From Pollutimonas thiosulfatoxidans (GTDB taxonomy: Bacteria; Pseudomonadota; Gammaproteobacteria; Burkholderiales; Burkholderiaceae_B), in contig NZ_CP022987.1 of assembly GCF_004022565.1 (NCBI RefSeq), positions 868,001 to 932,000 on the forward strand: 64,000 nt of DNA. Reading direction: 5' to 3'. The translations under genes and the position numbers were made by a program. This document shows, one piece after another, positions 17,242 to 27,049 of this stretch; position 1 is the first letter of the stretch; every line of letters begins with the position of its first letter. Below the pieces are notes generated by a model that ran no database searches, was not told the origin of the DNA, and saw only the letters and a list, made by a program, of their open reading frames with translations.

Positions 17242-18542
17242 GACTGTTTTTCCTGGTTGGTGGTTGCGGGCGCGGCCTTGCCGCCAGATGACTGCGATGC
17301 CTTAAGGGCTGCGGGGTCGAATCCTGCCAGCCGCTTGTATTGCAGCGAGATCTCTTCCAGCTCTTGCTGCGGCACGACATCATGGATGTGCGCAAAGCCG
17401 GCAGGAGCCCGCTCGTGCGCGATTTGCATGACTTGCTCGGGTCCGTTAAGACGGTTTTTCAGTACGATGCCTGCCGTTACGGGCAGACGTTCGGCCTCGT
17501 ACTCTTTCAGTGCCAATTCGGTGCTGCCGCCGCGCCTGGCATCCAGCGCCACTAGCCGGTCAGCTACACAACGGGCGTCCAGGATGGCCTGTGCCGAGCC
17601 GTTGGAACCTATGGGATACATCGGGTGTGCGGCGTCGCCCAGCAAGCTGACCCGCTCATGCGTCCATCGGGGCAAGGGGTCTTTATCGACCAGCGGGAAC
17701 TCGTAAATGGCCTCGGCGCCCCGGATGATGGCCGGGATGTCGATCCAGTCCCACTTCCAGGTGGCGAACCGGTCTTCGAATACCGACGCGCTGACCTGGC
17801 GGTTCCAGTCCATGGGCGGGCGATCGGACTGGTCAATACGCAGCTCGGCTATCCAGTTGATGCGCGAACGGCCGTCCCGGCGCAGCGGCTCAGAGATGGG
17901 GTAGCAAACGAATTTCTGGTCTTGATGGCCAGCCATGAACATGGTCTTGCCATCCAGATAAGGCTCCGCGTCGGTGATGGCACGCCAAAGCATGCGTCCG
18001 GAGAAGCGCAATTCGTCAGCGGTGGGATAGAAGAAATGTCGCACGGCGGAATGGATGCCATCGGCGCCTATCAACAGGTCGGACCTGACCTCGTCAACGC
18101 TGCTGCTATGGCGATTACGGAAGCGTGCTGTCACGCCCTGGCCATCTTGCTGGAGCGACTCGAAGGCCATGCCAGTATGCAAACACTGTGCGCCCAGGCG
18201 CCGAACGACCTCGTCGGCCAGGGCCAACTGCAGTTCGCCGCGATGTATCGAAAGCTGCGGCACGGGGTATCCGGCCGCCAGCCCGCGGGGCTCTTGCCAG
18301 ATGGGCTGGCCATGCACGTTGTAATAGTGCAGGGCGCTGGTGTGTATGGCGTGTGCGGTCAGGGTGTCCAGCATGCCGATCGCTGTCATCTCGGCCACCG
18401 CATGCGGCAACAGATTGATGCCGACGCCCAGCGGCTTGAGCTCGCGCACGCTTTCGAATACCTCGCAGTCGATGCCGCGCTGATGCAGCATCAGCGCTAG
18501 CGTCAGTCCACCGATTCCGGCGCCCACGATCGTTACTTTCAC
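17238..18542 (-). CDS. FAD-dependent aromatic-type monooxygenase
   Basis: The 434-residue product is a group A flavoprotein hydroxylase. It shows the N-terminal dinucleotide fold VTIVGAGIGGLTLAL, the DG motif in LLIGADGIHSAVR (about 165-177) and the GD motif in VSLLGDAAHPMYPIGSNG (about 300-317). It most resembles the salicylate/phenazine (PhzS-like) branch; the natural substrate is unknown. It is first in the operon with the DUF3237 and Bug genes, and is divergent from a MarR gene with a perfect 19-bp palindrome between them. Confidence 0.87.
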   Translation of the reverse strand: MKVTIVGAGIGGLTLALMLHQRGIDCEVFESVRELKPLGVGINLLPHAVAEMTAIGMLDTLTAHAIHTSALHYYNVHGQPIWQEPRGLAAGYPVPQLSIHRGELQLALADEVVRRLGAQCLHTGMAFESLQQDGQGVTARFRNRHSSSVDEVRSDLLIGADGIHSAVRHFFYPTADELRFSGRMLWRAITDAEPYLDGKTMFMAGHQDQKFVCYPISEPLRRDGRSRINWIAELRIDQSDRPPMDWNRQVSASVFEDRFATWKWDWIDIPAIIRGAEAIYEFPLVDKDPLPRWTHERVSLLGDAAHPMYPIGSNGSAQAILDARCVADRLVALDARRGGSTELALKEYEAERLPVTAGIVLKNRLNGPEQVMQIAHERAPAGFAHIHDVVPQQELEEISLQYKRLAGFDPAALKASQSSGGKAAPATTNQEKQS

Positions 18543-18566
18543 CAGCCATCTCCCTGCGTCGATTAT

Positions 18567-18585
18567 TTGTTATGCATCATAACAA
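18567..18585. promoter_or_regulatory. Probable MarR operator palindrome
   Basis: TTGTTATGCATCATAACAA is a perfect inverted repeat (8-bp arms, 3-bp centre), 25 bp before the monooxygenase start and 84 bp before the MarR gene. The length and symmetry fit a MarR dimer site. The arrangement predicts repression of the catabolic operon by the divergent regulator, relieved by an aromatic ligand. Confidence 0.6.
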
Positions 18586-18668
18586 TATGGTCTATCCCCC
18601 CGCCTATCGGGATTTACCCCAGCCTATGAGGCCGACGGCAACTCGGTTAACGTTCGTTTTTCTCCCAA

Positions 18669-19178
18669 GTGAATACGGTTGTGAGCAAGCGAATGAATAC
18701 GGGCGAGGGCGACCCGACAGTGCCGGGGCCCAGTCAGCGGCTTAACGCCCAGGTGGCCGGCGTTGATTACGGCGTGCTGGACGAGTTGGTCGGCTATGCG
18801 CTGCGCCGCGCGCAGATCCGAATTTATCAAGACTTCCTGGAAACCATGGCAGCGTGGTCGATCACGCCTCCGCGCTTCTCCGCCATGACATTGCTGGATG
18901 CCAACGCCGGCATGAAGCTGACCGAGCTGGCCAACGCCATGGGCATCGCCCGATCCGGCGCCGTGCAGGTCGTGCACGCCCTGGAGAAGCTGGGCCATGT
19001 GAAGCGTACGGATTCTGCCGTGGATCGCCGTGCGCATTCACTGGCCTTGACAGCTTCGGGCACGGCGGCACTGCGCAGCATCCGTCGCGCCATCAAGCAA
19101 CACGACGAGCGCATCAGCACTCGCTTGTCGGAAGACGAGAAGAAGGAACTGCGCCGATTGCTCGATTTGCTGGGATAG
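18669..19178 (+). CDS. MarR-family transcriptional regulator
   Basis: A 169-residue winged-helix regulator with the MarR core: LLDANAGMKLTELANAMGIA (recognition region), VQVVHALEKLGHVKRTDSAVD, RRAHSLALTASGTAALR (wing) and a C-terminal dimerisation helix RLSEDEKKELRRLLDLL. Starts at GTG 18669, GTG 18681 or ATG 18693 are all possible; the longest is given, and the folded domain begins later. It is divergent from the FAD monooxygenase operon and most likely controls it through the palindrome at 18567-18585. Confidence 0.88.
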   Translation: MNTVVSKRMNTGEGDPTVPGPSQRLNAQVAGVDYGVLDELVGYALRRAQIRIYQDFLETMAAWSITPPRFSAMTLLDANAGMKLTELANAMGIARSGAVQVVHALEKLGHVKRTDSAVDRRAHSLALTASGTAALRSIRRAIKQHDERISTRLSEDEKKELRRLLDLLG

Positions 19179-19269
19179 CTCCGTAGATTCCGATGGGGCG
19201 GATTTGGCCCCAGCCAGCCGCACCCGAAGCGCTGCCACCTTACGCTGACTGATTTCGGAGCGCGGCGCC

Positions 19270-21750
19270 ATGACCGGGCGTATGAGTTTGCTGGCTTTCG
19301 TCACCGCCAGCGGGGCGGTGCATTGCCTGGCGGCCATGCCCGGCCACCCTGCGATGGCGGCAATAGCGCTGGGCGGATCGTTGGTGGCTGCCGTGCTTGG
19401 ATTTTTGTCTCCGGCGCGCTGGCGATGGCGCATTGCAGTCGTTATGACCTGCGCCGCCGCTGGGTTTTTCTCGACGGTTGCGCGCGTCGATCTGCGGCTG
19501 GCTGACCGTCTTGAGGACGGCAATATCAATCAAGTTTCCCGGGTGGTGCTGCGCGTGGCTGCGCTGCCGCGCCTGGGGCCGGATACCCGGCAGTTCGAGG
19601 CCCAGGTGTTGTCGTCCCTGCCGGACGGCGTGCCCAGCCGCATTATGGTCTCGTGGAGCGCGCCGCAATGGGCCGGCCCATATGGAAGGGTTAACACGCA
19701 GCCCTACGCCTTTCCGGACATCGTTCCCGGTCAGGTGTGGCGTATGGCGTTGACCCTGAAGCCGCCTTACGGGCTGCGTAACCCCCACGCTTTCGATTAC
19801 GAGGCCTACGCCTTCGCGCATGGCATCCGGGCCAGCGGCAGCGTACGAGGCGTGCCCCGCTTGCTGCATGATGAGCCCTGGGCCAGCCTGCCTGTTGTAG
19901 CGCAACGCGCTCGGCACGAGGTGCGCGCCGCCATGCACAGGTTTCTTGATGGCAAGCGCTATGGTGCCGTGCTGCTGGCTCTGGCCATCGGTGACCAGGC
20001 CAGCGTGTTGCCGGAAGACTGGGATGTCTTCAACCGTACAGGCATCACCCACCTGGTTTCGATCAGCGGCTCGCACATCACCATGATTGCCGCCATGGGC
20101 GGTGCGCTGACTTTATGGTTGTGGCGGCGGGCCCGAATGGGCGGCCGGGCGCTGGCCGAGCAGATGCCGGCGCAATTGGCTGCCGCCTTGGCTGCCCTGG
20201 TGGTCGCATGGCTGTACTGCTTGCTGGCGGGCTGGGGCGTGCCCGCCCGTCGCACCTTCCTGATGCTCGCGGTGATCGCTGCCGCCTATGTTGTCCGCTT
20301 GCCGGTCAGCGCCTCGCGCTTGCTGTCTGTAGTGGCCTTTGCTGTCGTATTGCTCGATCCGTGGGCCTTGCTGGCCAGCGGTTTCTGGCTGTCCTTCGGC
20401 GCGGTCTATATATTGATGGCAAGCAGCACTTGGTGGGGCCAGGCGGCTGGTGGCTTACCGAAAAGCCGGCGTCAGCGCTGGCTGGCTATCGCGGCGATGG
20501 CAAGTGGCTTGCAACTGGCCATCAGCCTGGCACTGATGCCTTTCCTGGCGTTTATTTTCCACGAGGTGTCGCTGGTATCGCCTTTGGTCAACGCCTATGC
20601 GATTCCGGTCATCAGCCTGATTGTGACGCCGCTGGCCCTGTTAAGTGCTGCCGCGGCCATGGTGCCGGGTTTGGCGCCGCTGGCAGAGCTGGCAGCCTGG
20701 GTGGGCCACGCTGCGCTGGCTGCCATCATGGTTCCTACGCTATGGCTGGCGCAATTGCCGGTGGCCACGCTCAAGGTGGCCGCAACGCCGTTGGTTCTCG
20801 GCGTACTGGCAGTGGCAGGCATTGTCGCGGCCGCTTTGCCCTATGGCTTGCCGGGAAGACGAATCGCCTGGCTATTGATGGCGCCGGCATTGTTCTGGAT
20901 GCCCAAACGCCCAAGTGAAGGCGAATGGACGCTGCATGCGCTGGATGTGGGGCAGGGCAGCGCCATCGTCATCCAGACGATGCGTCATGCCTTTCTGTTC
21001 GACACCGGTTTGCGCAGCGGCCCCGCCTCTGACACCGGCGCACGCGTGATTGCGCCGTTTCTGCGTACCCAGGGGGTGCACCGCCTGGATGCTCTGGTGG
21101 TCTCGCACGCCGATATCGATCACGCCGGCGGTGTGCGTAGTGTGCTGGAAGCCGTGCCGGTGGCGCAGTCTTATAGCGCCTTCGGCCTGCACGCCTATCT
21201 GGTGCGCGAAGCCGCCATGCTGGCCGAGGCATCAATGCCACCTATGCCGCTGGCCCAGTCCGGGTGCCAATACGGCATGCGCTGGAACATAGATGGCGTT
21301 TCTTTTGCGTTTCTGTGGCCATTGGACGATGCGCCCGCTACGCGCAGCCGCAAGCGCGCGCGGCGCAATGACAGCGGTTGTGTGCTGCATATACAGGGCC
21401 GCTACCACGCAGCTTTGTTGCCCGGCGACATCGGCGCACGCCAGGAAGCGGCATTGGTGGAGCGGGGCTTGGCCGATGTGGATATCGTTTTGGCCGCCCA
21501 CCATGGTTCCAAAACCTCTTCCGCCCCAAGCTTCGTCGACAGCATGCGGGCGCAACATGTGATTGTCCAGGCTGGCCGCTGGAATCGCTACGGCCATCCT
21601 AGCCCCCTTATTGAACAGCGCTGGCGCGACAGCGGTGCCACGGTGTGGCGTACTGACCTGGATGGCGCCGTCCAGGTCACCTCAAACGCTGTCGCATTGA
21701 AGGTCAAGGCGACACGGCAGTCATCGCCGCGCTATTGGCAGACGCCTTGA
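19270..21750 (+). CDS. comEC: ComEC/Rec2 DNA-uptake channel protein
   Basis: This 826-residue inner-membrane protein would move single-stranded DNA into the cytoplasm during natural transformation. It has an N-terminal DUF4131 region, a competence domain with many hydrophobic helices (including the NRTGITHLVSISGSHITMIA core, about 256-275) and a C-terminal metallo-beta-lactamase-like domain with HALDVGQGSAIVIQT, VVSHADIDHAGG, LLPGDI and AAHHGSKTSSAP. Length and domain order are normal and the frame is intact, so the gene looks functional. Other competence genes are not in the window. Confidence 0.92.
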   Translation: MTGRMSLLAFVTASGAVHCLAAMPGHPAMAAIALGGSLVAAVLGFLSPARWRWRIAVVMTCAAAGFFSTVARVDLRLADRLEDGNINQVSRVVLRVAALPRLGPDTRQFEAQVLSSLPDGVPSRIMVSWSAPQWAGPYGRVNTQPYAFPDIVPGQVWRMALTLKPPYGLRNPHAFDYEAYAFAHGIRASGSVRGVPRLLHDEPWASLPVVAQRARHEVRAAMHRFLDGKRYGAVLLALAIGDQASVLPEDWDVFNRTGITHLVSISGSHITMIAAMGGALTLWLWRRARMGGRALAEQMPAQLAAALAALVVAWLYCLLAGWGVPARRTFLMLAVIAAAYVVRLPVSASRLLSVVAFAVVLLDPWALLASGFWLSFGAVYILMASSTWWGQAAGGLPKSRRQRWLAIAAMASGLQLAISLALMPFLAFIFHEVSLVSPLVNAYAIPVISLIVTPLALLSAAAAMVPGLAPLAELAAWVGHAALAAIMVPTLWLAQLPVATLKVAATPLVLGVLAVAGIVAAALPYGLPGRRIAWLLMAPALFWMPKRPSEGEWTLHALDVGQGSAIVIQTMRHAFLFDTGLRSGPASDTGARVIAPFLRTQGVHRLDALVVSHADIDHAGGVRSVLEAVPVAQSYSAFGLHAYLVREAAMLAEASMPPMPLAQSGCQYGMRWNIDGVSFAFLWPLDDAPATRSRKRARRNDSGCVLHIQGRYHAALLPGDIGARQEAALVERGLADVDIVLAAHHGSKTSSAPSFVDSMRAQHVIVQAGRWNRYGHPSPLIEQRWRDSGATVWRTDLDGAVQVTSNAVALKVKATRQSSPRYWQTP

Positions 21751-21890
21751 TGCAAGCTTTGCGCCCGCAGTCAGGGCAGGCCCCAACTTGCAGATTCGAC
21801 CCTGATCGGCGATCATAGATTCAGCTGCCCACAAGGCGGCCAAGCACACTGAAGTCCCGAAAATTCCACAAGACATTTTCAAAAGCGACC

Positions 21891-23123
21891 ATGACAACTA
21901 GCACTCCACTACGGCTGCACGTACCCGAGCCCTCGGGCCGACCCGGACACGCCACTGATTTCTCCTATCTGCGGCTGGCCCCTGCCGGCGCCGTACGCAA
22001 GCCAGCCATAGACACTTCCGCTGCCGACACCGCCGATCTGGCTTATACGCTGGTGCGCGTGCTGGACGACGACGGCAAGGCGGTAGGACCCTGGGCCGAA
22101 GACATCGACGTCCAGTTGCTGCGCAAGGGCCTGCAGACCATGATCAAGACGCGCATCTACGACGCGCGCATGCTGATCGCCCAGCGCCAGAAGAAAATGT
22201 CGTTCTACATGCAGAGCCTGGGCGAAGAAGCCGTAGGGGCGGCCCAGATGCTGGCGCTGTCACCAGGCGACATGTGCTTTCCCTCGTACCGGCAGCAAAA
22301 TCTGCTGATTGCGCAAGATGTGCCCCTGGTCGAGATGATGTGCCAGCTTTTCTCCAACGATAAAGACCGCCTGAAAGGGCGGCAACTGCCGGTCATGTAT
22401 TCCATGCGCGAACGGGGCTTTTTCTCGATTTCCGGCAATCTTGCAACCCAGTTCGTGCAGGCCGTGGGTTGGGCCATGGCGTCGGCCATCAAGGGCGACA
22501 CCAAGATCGCTTCGGCATGGATAGGCGATGGCGCCACGGCCGCTGCGGACTTCCAGACGGCCCTGACTTTCGCGCATGTCTACCAGGCGCCGGTCATCCT
22601 TAACGTGATCAATAACCAATGGGCGATCTCCACCTTCCAGGCTCTGGCGGGGGGTGAGAGCACCACTTTTGCTGCGCGCGGCATAGGCACGGGCATCGCC
22701 TCCTTGCGCGTTGATGGCAATGACTTCCTGGCGGTTTACGCGGTGTCGCGATGGGCGGTAGAGCGGGCGCGCAGCAATTTGGGCCCCACGTTGATCGAAT
22801 GGGTCACTTACCGTGCCGGCCCGCATTCCACCTCGGACGATCCTTCCAAATACCGACCGGCCGATGACTGGGCGCGGTTTCCCTTGGGCGACCCTATCGA
22901 GCGCCTGAAGCAGCATCTGATTGGTGTAGGGGCCTGGAGCGAAGCGGAACACGCCAGTACCCAAAAAGAATACGAGCGCGAAGTCATTAAGGCGCAAAAA
23001 GAGGCCGAAAGCCACGGCACGCTGGCGACCGGCGAAACATCCAGCGTCGCAACCATGTTCGAGGACGTTTACAAAGACATGCCTTGGCACCTGCGCCGGC
23101 AGCGTCAACAAATGGGGGTGTGA
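21891..23123 (+). CDS. bkdA1: Branched-chain 2-oxoacid dehydrogenase E1 alpha subunit
   Basis: The thiamine-diphosphate enzyme that decarboxylates 2-oxo acids of valine, leucine and isoleucine. Its 410 residues match the length of Pseudomonas BkdA1. Visible are KTRIYDARMLIAQRQKKMSF, FPSYRQQNLLIAQ, the ThDP-binding region SAWIGDGATAAADFQ ending at NVINNQWAIST, and the phosphorylation-loop-like TYRAGPHSTSDDPSKYRP. It is first of four genes encoding a complete E1-E2-E3 complex. A small GAAAAT/ATTTTC inverted repeat (21859-21880) lies just upstream. Confidence 0.9.
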   Translation: MTTSTPLRLHVPEPSGRPGHATDFSYLRLAPAGAVRKPAIDTSAADTADLAYTLVRVLDDDGKAVGPWAEDIDVQLLRKGLQTMIKTRIYDARMLIAQRQKKMSFYMQSLGEEAVGAAQMLALSPGDMCFPSYRQQNLLIAQDVPLVEMMCQLFSNDKDRLKGRQLPVMYSMRERGFFSISGNLATQFVQAVGWAMASAIKGDTKIASAWIGDGATAAADFQTALTFAHVYQAPVILNVINNQWAISTFQALAGGESTTFAARGIGTGIASLRVDGNDFLAVYAVSRWAVERARSNLGPTLIEWVTYRAGPHSTSDDPSKYRPADDWARFPLGDPIERLKQHLIGVGAWSEAEHASTQKEYEREVIKAQKEAESHGTLATGETSSVATMFEDVYKDMPWHLRRQRQQMGV

Positions 23124-23125
23124 TC

Positions 23126-24217
23126 ATGGAAAAAAAGACGAATGCAGATAACGCCCGCCCCATGACCATGATCCAGGCCTTGCGTTCGGCCATGGACGTC
23201 ATGCTGGCCCGCGACGAGAACGTGGTGATTTTTGGTCAGGACGTCGGCTATTTCGGCGGCGTGTTCCGCTGTACTGAGGGGCTGCAGGCCAAGTATGGCC
23301 GCAGCCGGGTTTTTGACGCGCCGATATCCGAGGGCGGTATTGTGGGCGCCGCCGTCGGCATGGGCGCCTATGGCCTGCGCCCGGTGGTAGAGATCCAGTT
23401 TGCCGATTACTTTTATCCGGCAACGGACCAGATTGTTTCCGAGGCAGCCCGCCTGCGCTATCGGTCGGCGGGCGAATTCATTGCACCCCTGACCATACGC
23501 ATGCCCAGCGGCGGCGGCATCTACGGCGGCCAGACGCATAGCCAAAGCCCCGAAGCATTGTTCACGCATGTCAGCGGCTTGCGCACCGTCATGCCGTCCA
23601 ATCCCTATGACGCCAAAGGGTTGTTGATCGCGGCCATCGAATGCGACGATCCGGTTATTTTCCTCGAGCCCAAACGCCTGTACAACGGGCCTTTTGATGG
23701 CCACCACGACCAGCCCGTAACGCCCTGGTCCAAGCATCCGCTCGGCCTGGTGCCCGACGATTACTATTCCATTCCGCTGGATTCGGCCTCGGTGTTCCGC
23801 GAGGGGTCGGATCTTACCGTACTGACCTATGGCACCATGGTCTTCGTGTCCGAAGTCGCGGCTCGCGAATCGGGTGTTGATGCCGAGATCATCGACTTGC
23901 GCAGCCTGTGGCCAGTGGATATAGACACCATCGTGGCCTCGGTCAAGAAGACGGGGCGCTGCGTGGTGGTACACGAAGCCACCCAGACCAGCGGCTTCGG
24001 GGCCGAGCTGGCGACTTTGGTGCAAGAGCATTGCTTCTATCATCTGGAGGCGCCGATAGTGCGCGTGGCCGGGTGGGACACCCCTTACCCGCATGCCCAC
24101 GAGTGGGCTTACTTTCCGGGGCCGGCACGCGTCGGCGCGGCATTTCGCGGCTGTATGGAAGCGAGTGCCGGCGATAGCGCCACATGGGAAGCCGCAGCCG
24201 TGAAGCGGGGGGCTTGA
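23126..24217 (+). CDS. bkdA2: Branched-chain 2-oxoacid dehydrogenase E1 beta subunit
   Basis: The partner of the E1 alpha subunit, 363 residues. Typical transketolase-like pyrimidine-domain motifs are VVIFGQDVGYFGGVFR, ISEGGIVGAAVGMGAYGLRP and EIQFADYFYPATDQI. The C-terminal domain has VVVHEATQTSGFGAELA and VAGWDTPYPHA. The ATG at 23126 is 2 bp after the alpha-subunit stop; a start 42 bp further upstream would lie inside bkdA1. Both E1 genes are intact. Confidence 0.91.
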   Translation: MEKKTNADNARPMTMIQALRSAMDVMLARDENVVIFGQDVGYFGGVFRCTEGLQAKYGRSRVFDAPISEGGIVGAAVGMGAYGLRPVVEIQFADYFYPATDQIVSEAARLRYRSAGEFIAPLTIRMPSGGGIYGGQTHSQSPEALFTHVSGLRTVMPSNPYDAKGLLIAAIECDDPVIFLEPKRLYNGPFDGHHDQPVTPWSKHPLGLVPDDYYSIPLDSASVFREGSDLTVLTYGTMVFVSEVAARESGVDAEIIDLRSLWPVDIDTIVASVKKTGRCVVVHEATQTSGFGAELATLVQEHCFYHLEAPIVRVAGWDTPYPHAHEWAYFPGPARVGAAFRGCMEASAGDSATWEAAAVKRGA

Positions 24218-24219
24218 GC

Positions 24220-25590
24220 ATGGGACAGCATGTAATCAAGATGCCCGATATCGGCGAAGGCATTGCCGAAGTCGAACTGGTGGAGTGGCACGTACAAGCG
24301 GGCGACGAGGTCGTCGAAGACCAGATTTTGGCAGACGTCATGACCGACAAGGCCACGGTGCAAGTGCCATCGCCCGTGCATGGCAAAGTGCTGGCGCTGG
24401 GTGGCAAGGTTGGCGAGGTGATGGCTGTCGGCGCCGAACTGATACGGTTGCAGGTGGAGGGCAAGGGCAATGCGCCCGCAGCCAAGGCGGTTGATGCAGC
24501 ATCGTCGAGCGAACAGACGCAGGGCGGCGATTCGAGAACACGCGCGCCTGAACCGGCGCCCACGCCAAGGGCAACAGCGTCTTCGGAGGCGAGATCCGAC
24601 TCCGGCGGCGGGCCCAGCGCCGGATCAAGCGACAGCGGCGCGGGGCGGGTTATTTTCATGCCTGCTGCCCAGGCGGTATCTGCTGTAAGCGCGCCGGCGC
24701 GCAAGCCGGGCGAGAAACCGCTGGCCTCTCCGGCGGTGCGCAAACGGGCGTGGGACCTGGGCATAGAGCTGCAGTATGTTGCGGGCAGCGGAGCGGCCGG
24801 GCGGATCACCCATGCCGATCTGGACGAGCACCTGGCTCGCGGCCCCGCTGGGCCGACATCGTTGCGACCGGCTGGCGGGTTGGCGCCGCGGGACGACGTA
24901 CAGGAAATCCCGGTAATCGGCCTGCGTCGCAAGATCGCCGAGAAGATGCAGGAGTCCAAGCGTCGCATTCCGCACTTCACCTACGTCGAGGAAATCGATG
25001 TGACCGAACTTGAAGCCTTGCGCCTGCGCCTTAATGAGCGCTGGGGCGGCGAACGCGGCAAGCTCACCATCCTGCCCCTGCTGGCGCGCGCCATGGTGCT
25101 GGCCCTGCGCGATTTTCCGCAGATCAACGCCCGTTACGACGATGAGGCCGGCGCCGTCACGCGTTATGGCGCCGTGCATCTGGGCATGGCGGCGCAGACG
25201 GAGTCCGGCCTGATGGTGCCGGTCATCCGCCATGCCGAGGCGCTCGACCTTTGGGCATGCGCCAGCGAAATCACCCGCCTGGCTACTGCAGCTCGCAGCG
25301 GTCGCGCCTCGCGCGACGAGCTCACGGGTTCCACCATTACCTTGACCAGCCTCGGCGCGCTGGGTGGCATCGTCTCGACACCCGTGATCAACCACCCCGA
25401 GGTCGCCATAGTCGGCGTGAATCGCATCGTCGAACGTCCCATGATCGTGGGCGGGGCAATCGTGGCTCGCAAGGTAATGAACCTGTCCTCGTCGTTTGAC
25501 CACAGGGTGGTGGACGGCATGCACGCGGCGCAATTCATCCAGCAAGTGCGTGGTTTGCTCGAATGCCCCGCCATGCTGTTCGTTGAATAG
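24220..25590 (+). CDS. bkdB: Branched-chain 2-oxoacid dehydrogenase E2 (dihydrolipoyl acyltransferase)
   Basis: The 456-residue core of the complex. One lipoyl domain (about 1-80; lipoylated Lys in VMTDKATVQVPSP) is followed by a low-complexity linker, a peripheral subunit-binding domain (about 165-205; ASPAVRKRAWDLGIELQYV) and the acyltransferase domain ending with the catalytic motif DHRVVDG. The ATG at 24220 is 2 bp after the E1 beta stop and begins MGQHVIKMPDIGEG. The linker is rich in Ala, Ser and Pro as expected. Confidence 0.91.
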   Translation: MGQHVIKMPDIGEGIAEVELVEWHVQAGDEVVEDQILADVMTDKATVQVPSPVHGKVLALGGKVGEVMAVGAELIRLQVEGKGNAPAAKAVDAASSSEQTQGGDSRTRAPEPAPTPRATASSEARSDSGGGPSAGSSDSGAGRVIFMPAAQAVSAVSAPARKPGEKPLASPAVRKRAWDLGIELQYVAGSGAAGRITHADLDEHLARGPAGPTSLRPAGGLAPRDDVQEIPVIGLRRKIAEKMQESKRRIPHFTYVEEIDVTELEALRLRLNERWGGERGKLTILPLLARAMVLALRDFPQINARYDDEAGAVTRYGAVHLGMAAQTESGLMVPVIRHAEALDLWACASEITRLATAARSGRASRDELTGSTITLTSLGALGGIVSTPVINHPEVAIVGVNRIVERPMIVGGAIVARKVMNLSSSFDHRVVDGMHAAQFIQQVRGLLECPAMLFVE

Positions 25591-25597
25591 GGTAGGC

Positions 25598-26989
25598 ATG
25601 GAAACAACAAAACTACTTATTGTTGGCGCCGGTCCCGGCGGATACGTGGCAGCTATCCGGGCAGGGCAATTGGGGGTACCTACGGTGCTGGTGGAGGCCG
25701 CCGATGTGGGCGGTACCTGCCTGAACATAGGCTGCATACCGTCCAAGGCCCTGATCCATGCGGCAGACGAGTTCCATAAGCTTGCGCAGTATGCCGCTGG
25801 TTCGCCGCTGGGCATCAGCGCGCAGTCGCCAGCCATCAACCTGGCCACCACGGTGGGGTGGAAGGACGACATCGTCAAGAAACTTACCGGAGGCGTGGCC
25901 GCTTTGCTCAAGAAGAATGGCGTGCAACTGGTCCAGGGGCAGGCGCATATTGTCGATGGCAAGACGGTGGATGTTGCCCTGGCCGGCGGCAAGACGCAGC
26001 GTATTGTCTGCGAACACCTCTTGCTTGCGACCGGTTCAGAGCCAGTGGCCTTGCCCTTCATGCCCTTCGGCGGTCCTGTCATTTCTTCCACCGAGGCCTT
26101 GTCCCCCAGCAAGCTGCCCGGGCGGCTGGCTGTAGTGGGTGCCGGCTACATCGGTCTTGAATTGGGCATGGCGTATCGCAAGCTGGGTGTCGAGGTCGAC
26201 ATCATCGAAGCACAAGACCGCATACTTCCCGCCTACGATGCGGCCTTGTCGCGCCCGGTGCTGGCTTCCTTGAAGCGCTTGGGTGTGGGGCTGTATTTAT
26301 CGACCGCGGTGCAGGGCATGTCGGACGATGGCAAGGCGCTGCGTGTGCGGGACAAGCAAGACAAGGTCACCGACCTGCCGGCCGACCAGGTTCTGGTCGC
26401 GGTAGGTCGGCGGCCACGCACCGTGGGTTATGGCCTGGAGTCCCTGATGCTTGACATGAATGGCTCGGCGTTGCGCATTGACGATCAATGCGCGACCTCC
26501 ATGCGCAATGTGTGGGCGATTGGCGATCTGACCGGCGAGCCCATGCTGGCTCACCGCGCCATGGCGCAAGGCGAGATGGTTGCAGAGATCATCGCCGGCC
26601 ATCGCCGCCGCTACGCGCCCGCCGCCGTACCTGCCGTTTGCTTCACTGACCCCGAGATCGCCACCGCCGGCTTGGCACCACAGGAAGCGCAAGCCGCCGG
26701 CCTGGATTGCCTGGACGCCATGTTTCCCTTCGCTGCCAATGGCCGCGCCATGACGCTGGAGTCCGCCGATGGCTTTGTGCGTGTGGTGGCGCGACGGGAT
26801 AACCACCTTATTGTTGGCTGGCAGGCGGTAGGGCGTGGCGTGTCGGAACTGGCCGCCGCATTCTCGCAGTCGCTCGAGATGGGCGCCACGCTGGAAGATG
26901 TGGCCGGTACCATACACGCCCACCCATCCCTGGGCGAAGCCGTGCAAGAGGCGGCGTTACGTGCCTTGGGACATGCATTGCATGTTTGA
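25598..26989 (+). CDS. lpdA: Dihydrolipoyl dehydrogenase (E3)
   Basis: The 463-residue flavoprotein reoxidises the lipoyl arm of E2. It has the FAD-binding LLIVGAGPGGYVAAIRAG, the redox disulfide GGTCLNIGCIPSKALIH, the NAD-binding VVGAGYIGLELGMAY, and the FAD contact VWAIGDLTGEPMLAHRAM. The C-terminal dimer interface has the HAHPSLGEAVQEAAL active-site histidine. It closes the four-gene bkd operon 7 bp after the E2 stop; no bkdR regulator is adjacent. Confidence 0.91.
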   Translation: METTKLLIVGAGPGGYVAAIRAGQLGVPTVLVEAADVGGTCLNIGCIPSKALIHAADEFHKLAQYAAGSPLGISAQSPAINLATTVGWKDDIVKKLTGGVAALLKKNGVQLVQGQAHIVDGKTVDVALAGGKTQRIVCEHLLLATGSEPVALPFMPFGGPVISSTEALSPSKLPGRLAVVGAGYIGLELGMAYRKLGVEVDIIEAQDRILPAYDAALSRPVLASLKRLGVGLYLSTAVQGMSDDGKALRVRDKQDKVTDLPADQVLVAVGRRPRTVGYGLESLMLDMNGSALRIDDQCATSMRNVWAIGDLTGEPMLAHRAMAQGEMVAEIIAGHRRRYAPAAVPAVCFTDPEIATAGLAPQEAQAAGLDCLDAMFPFAANGRAMTLESADGFVRVVARRDNHLIVGWQAVGRGVSELAAAFSQSLEMGATLEDVAGTIHAHPSLGEAVQEAALRALGHALHV

Positions 26990-27049
26990 GTAGGCTGAAT
27001 GTGCGTGACGCTACAATCGAAGGCTCCCAATCTCTTGCAAAGCCCCGCC

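Noticed and set aside
21859..21880. GAAAAT/ATTTTC inverted repeat before bkdA1 as an operator
   Set aside because: Only 6 bp long with a 10-bp spacer in AT-rich DNA; too weak to call on its own.
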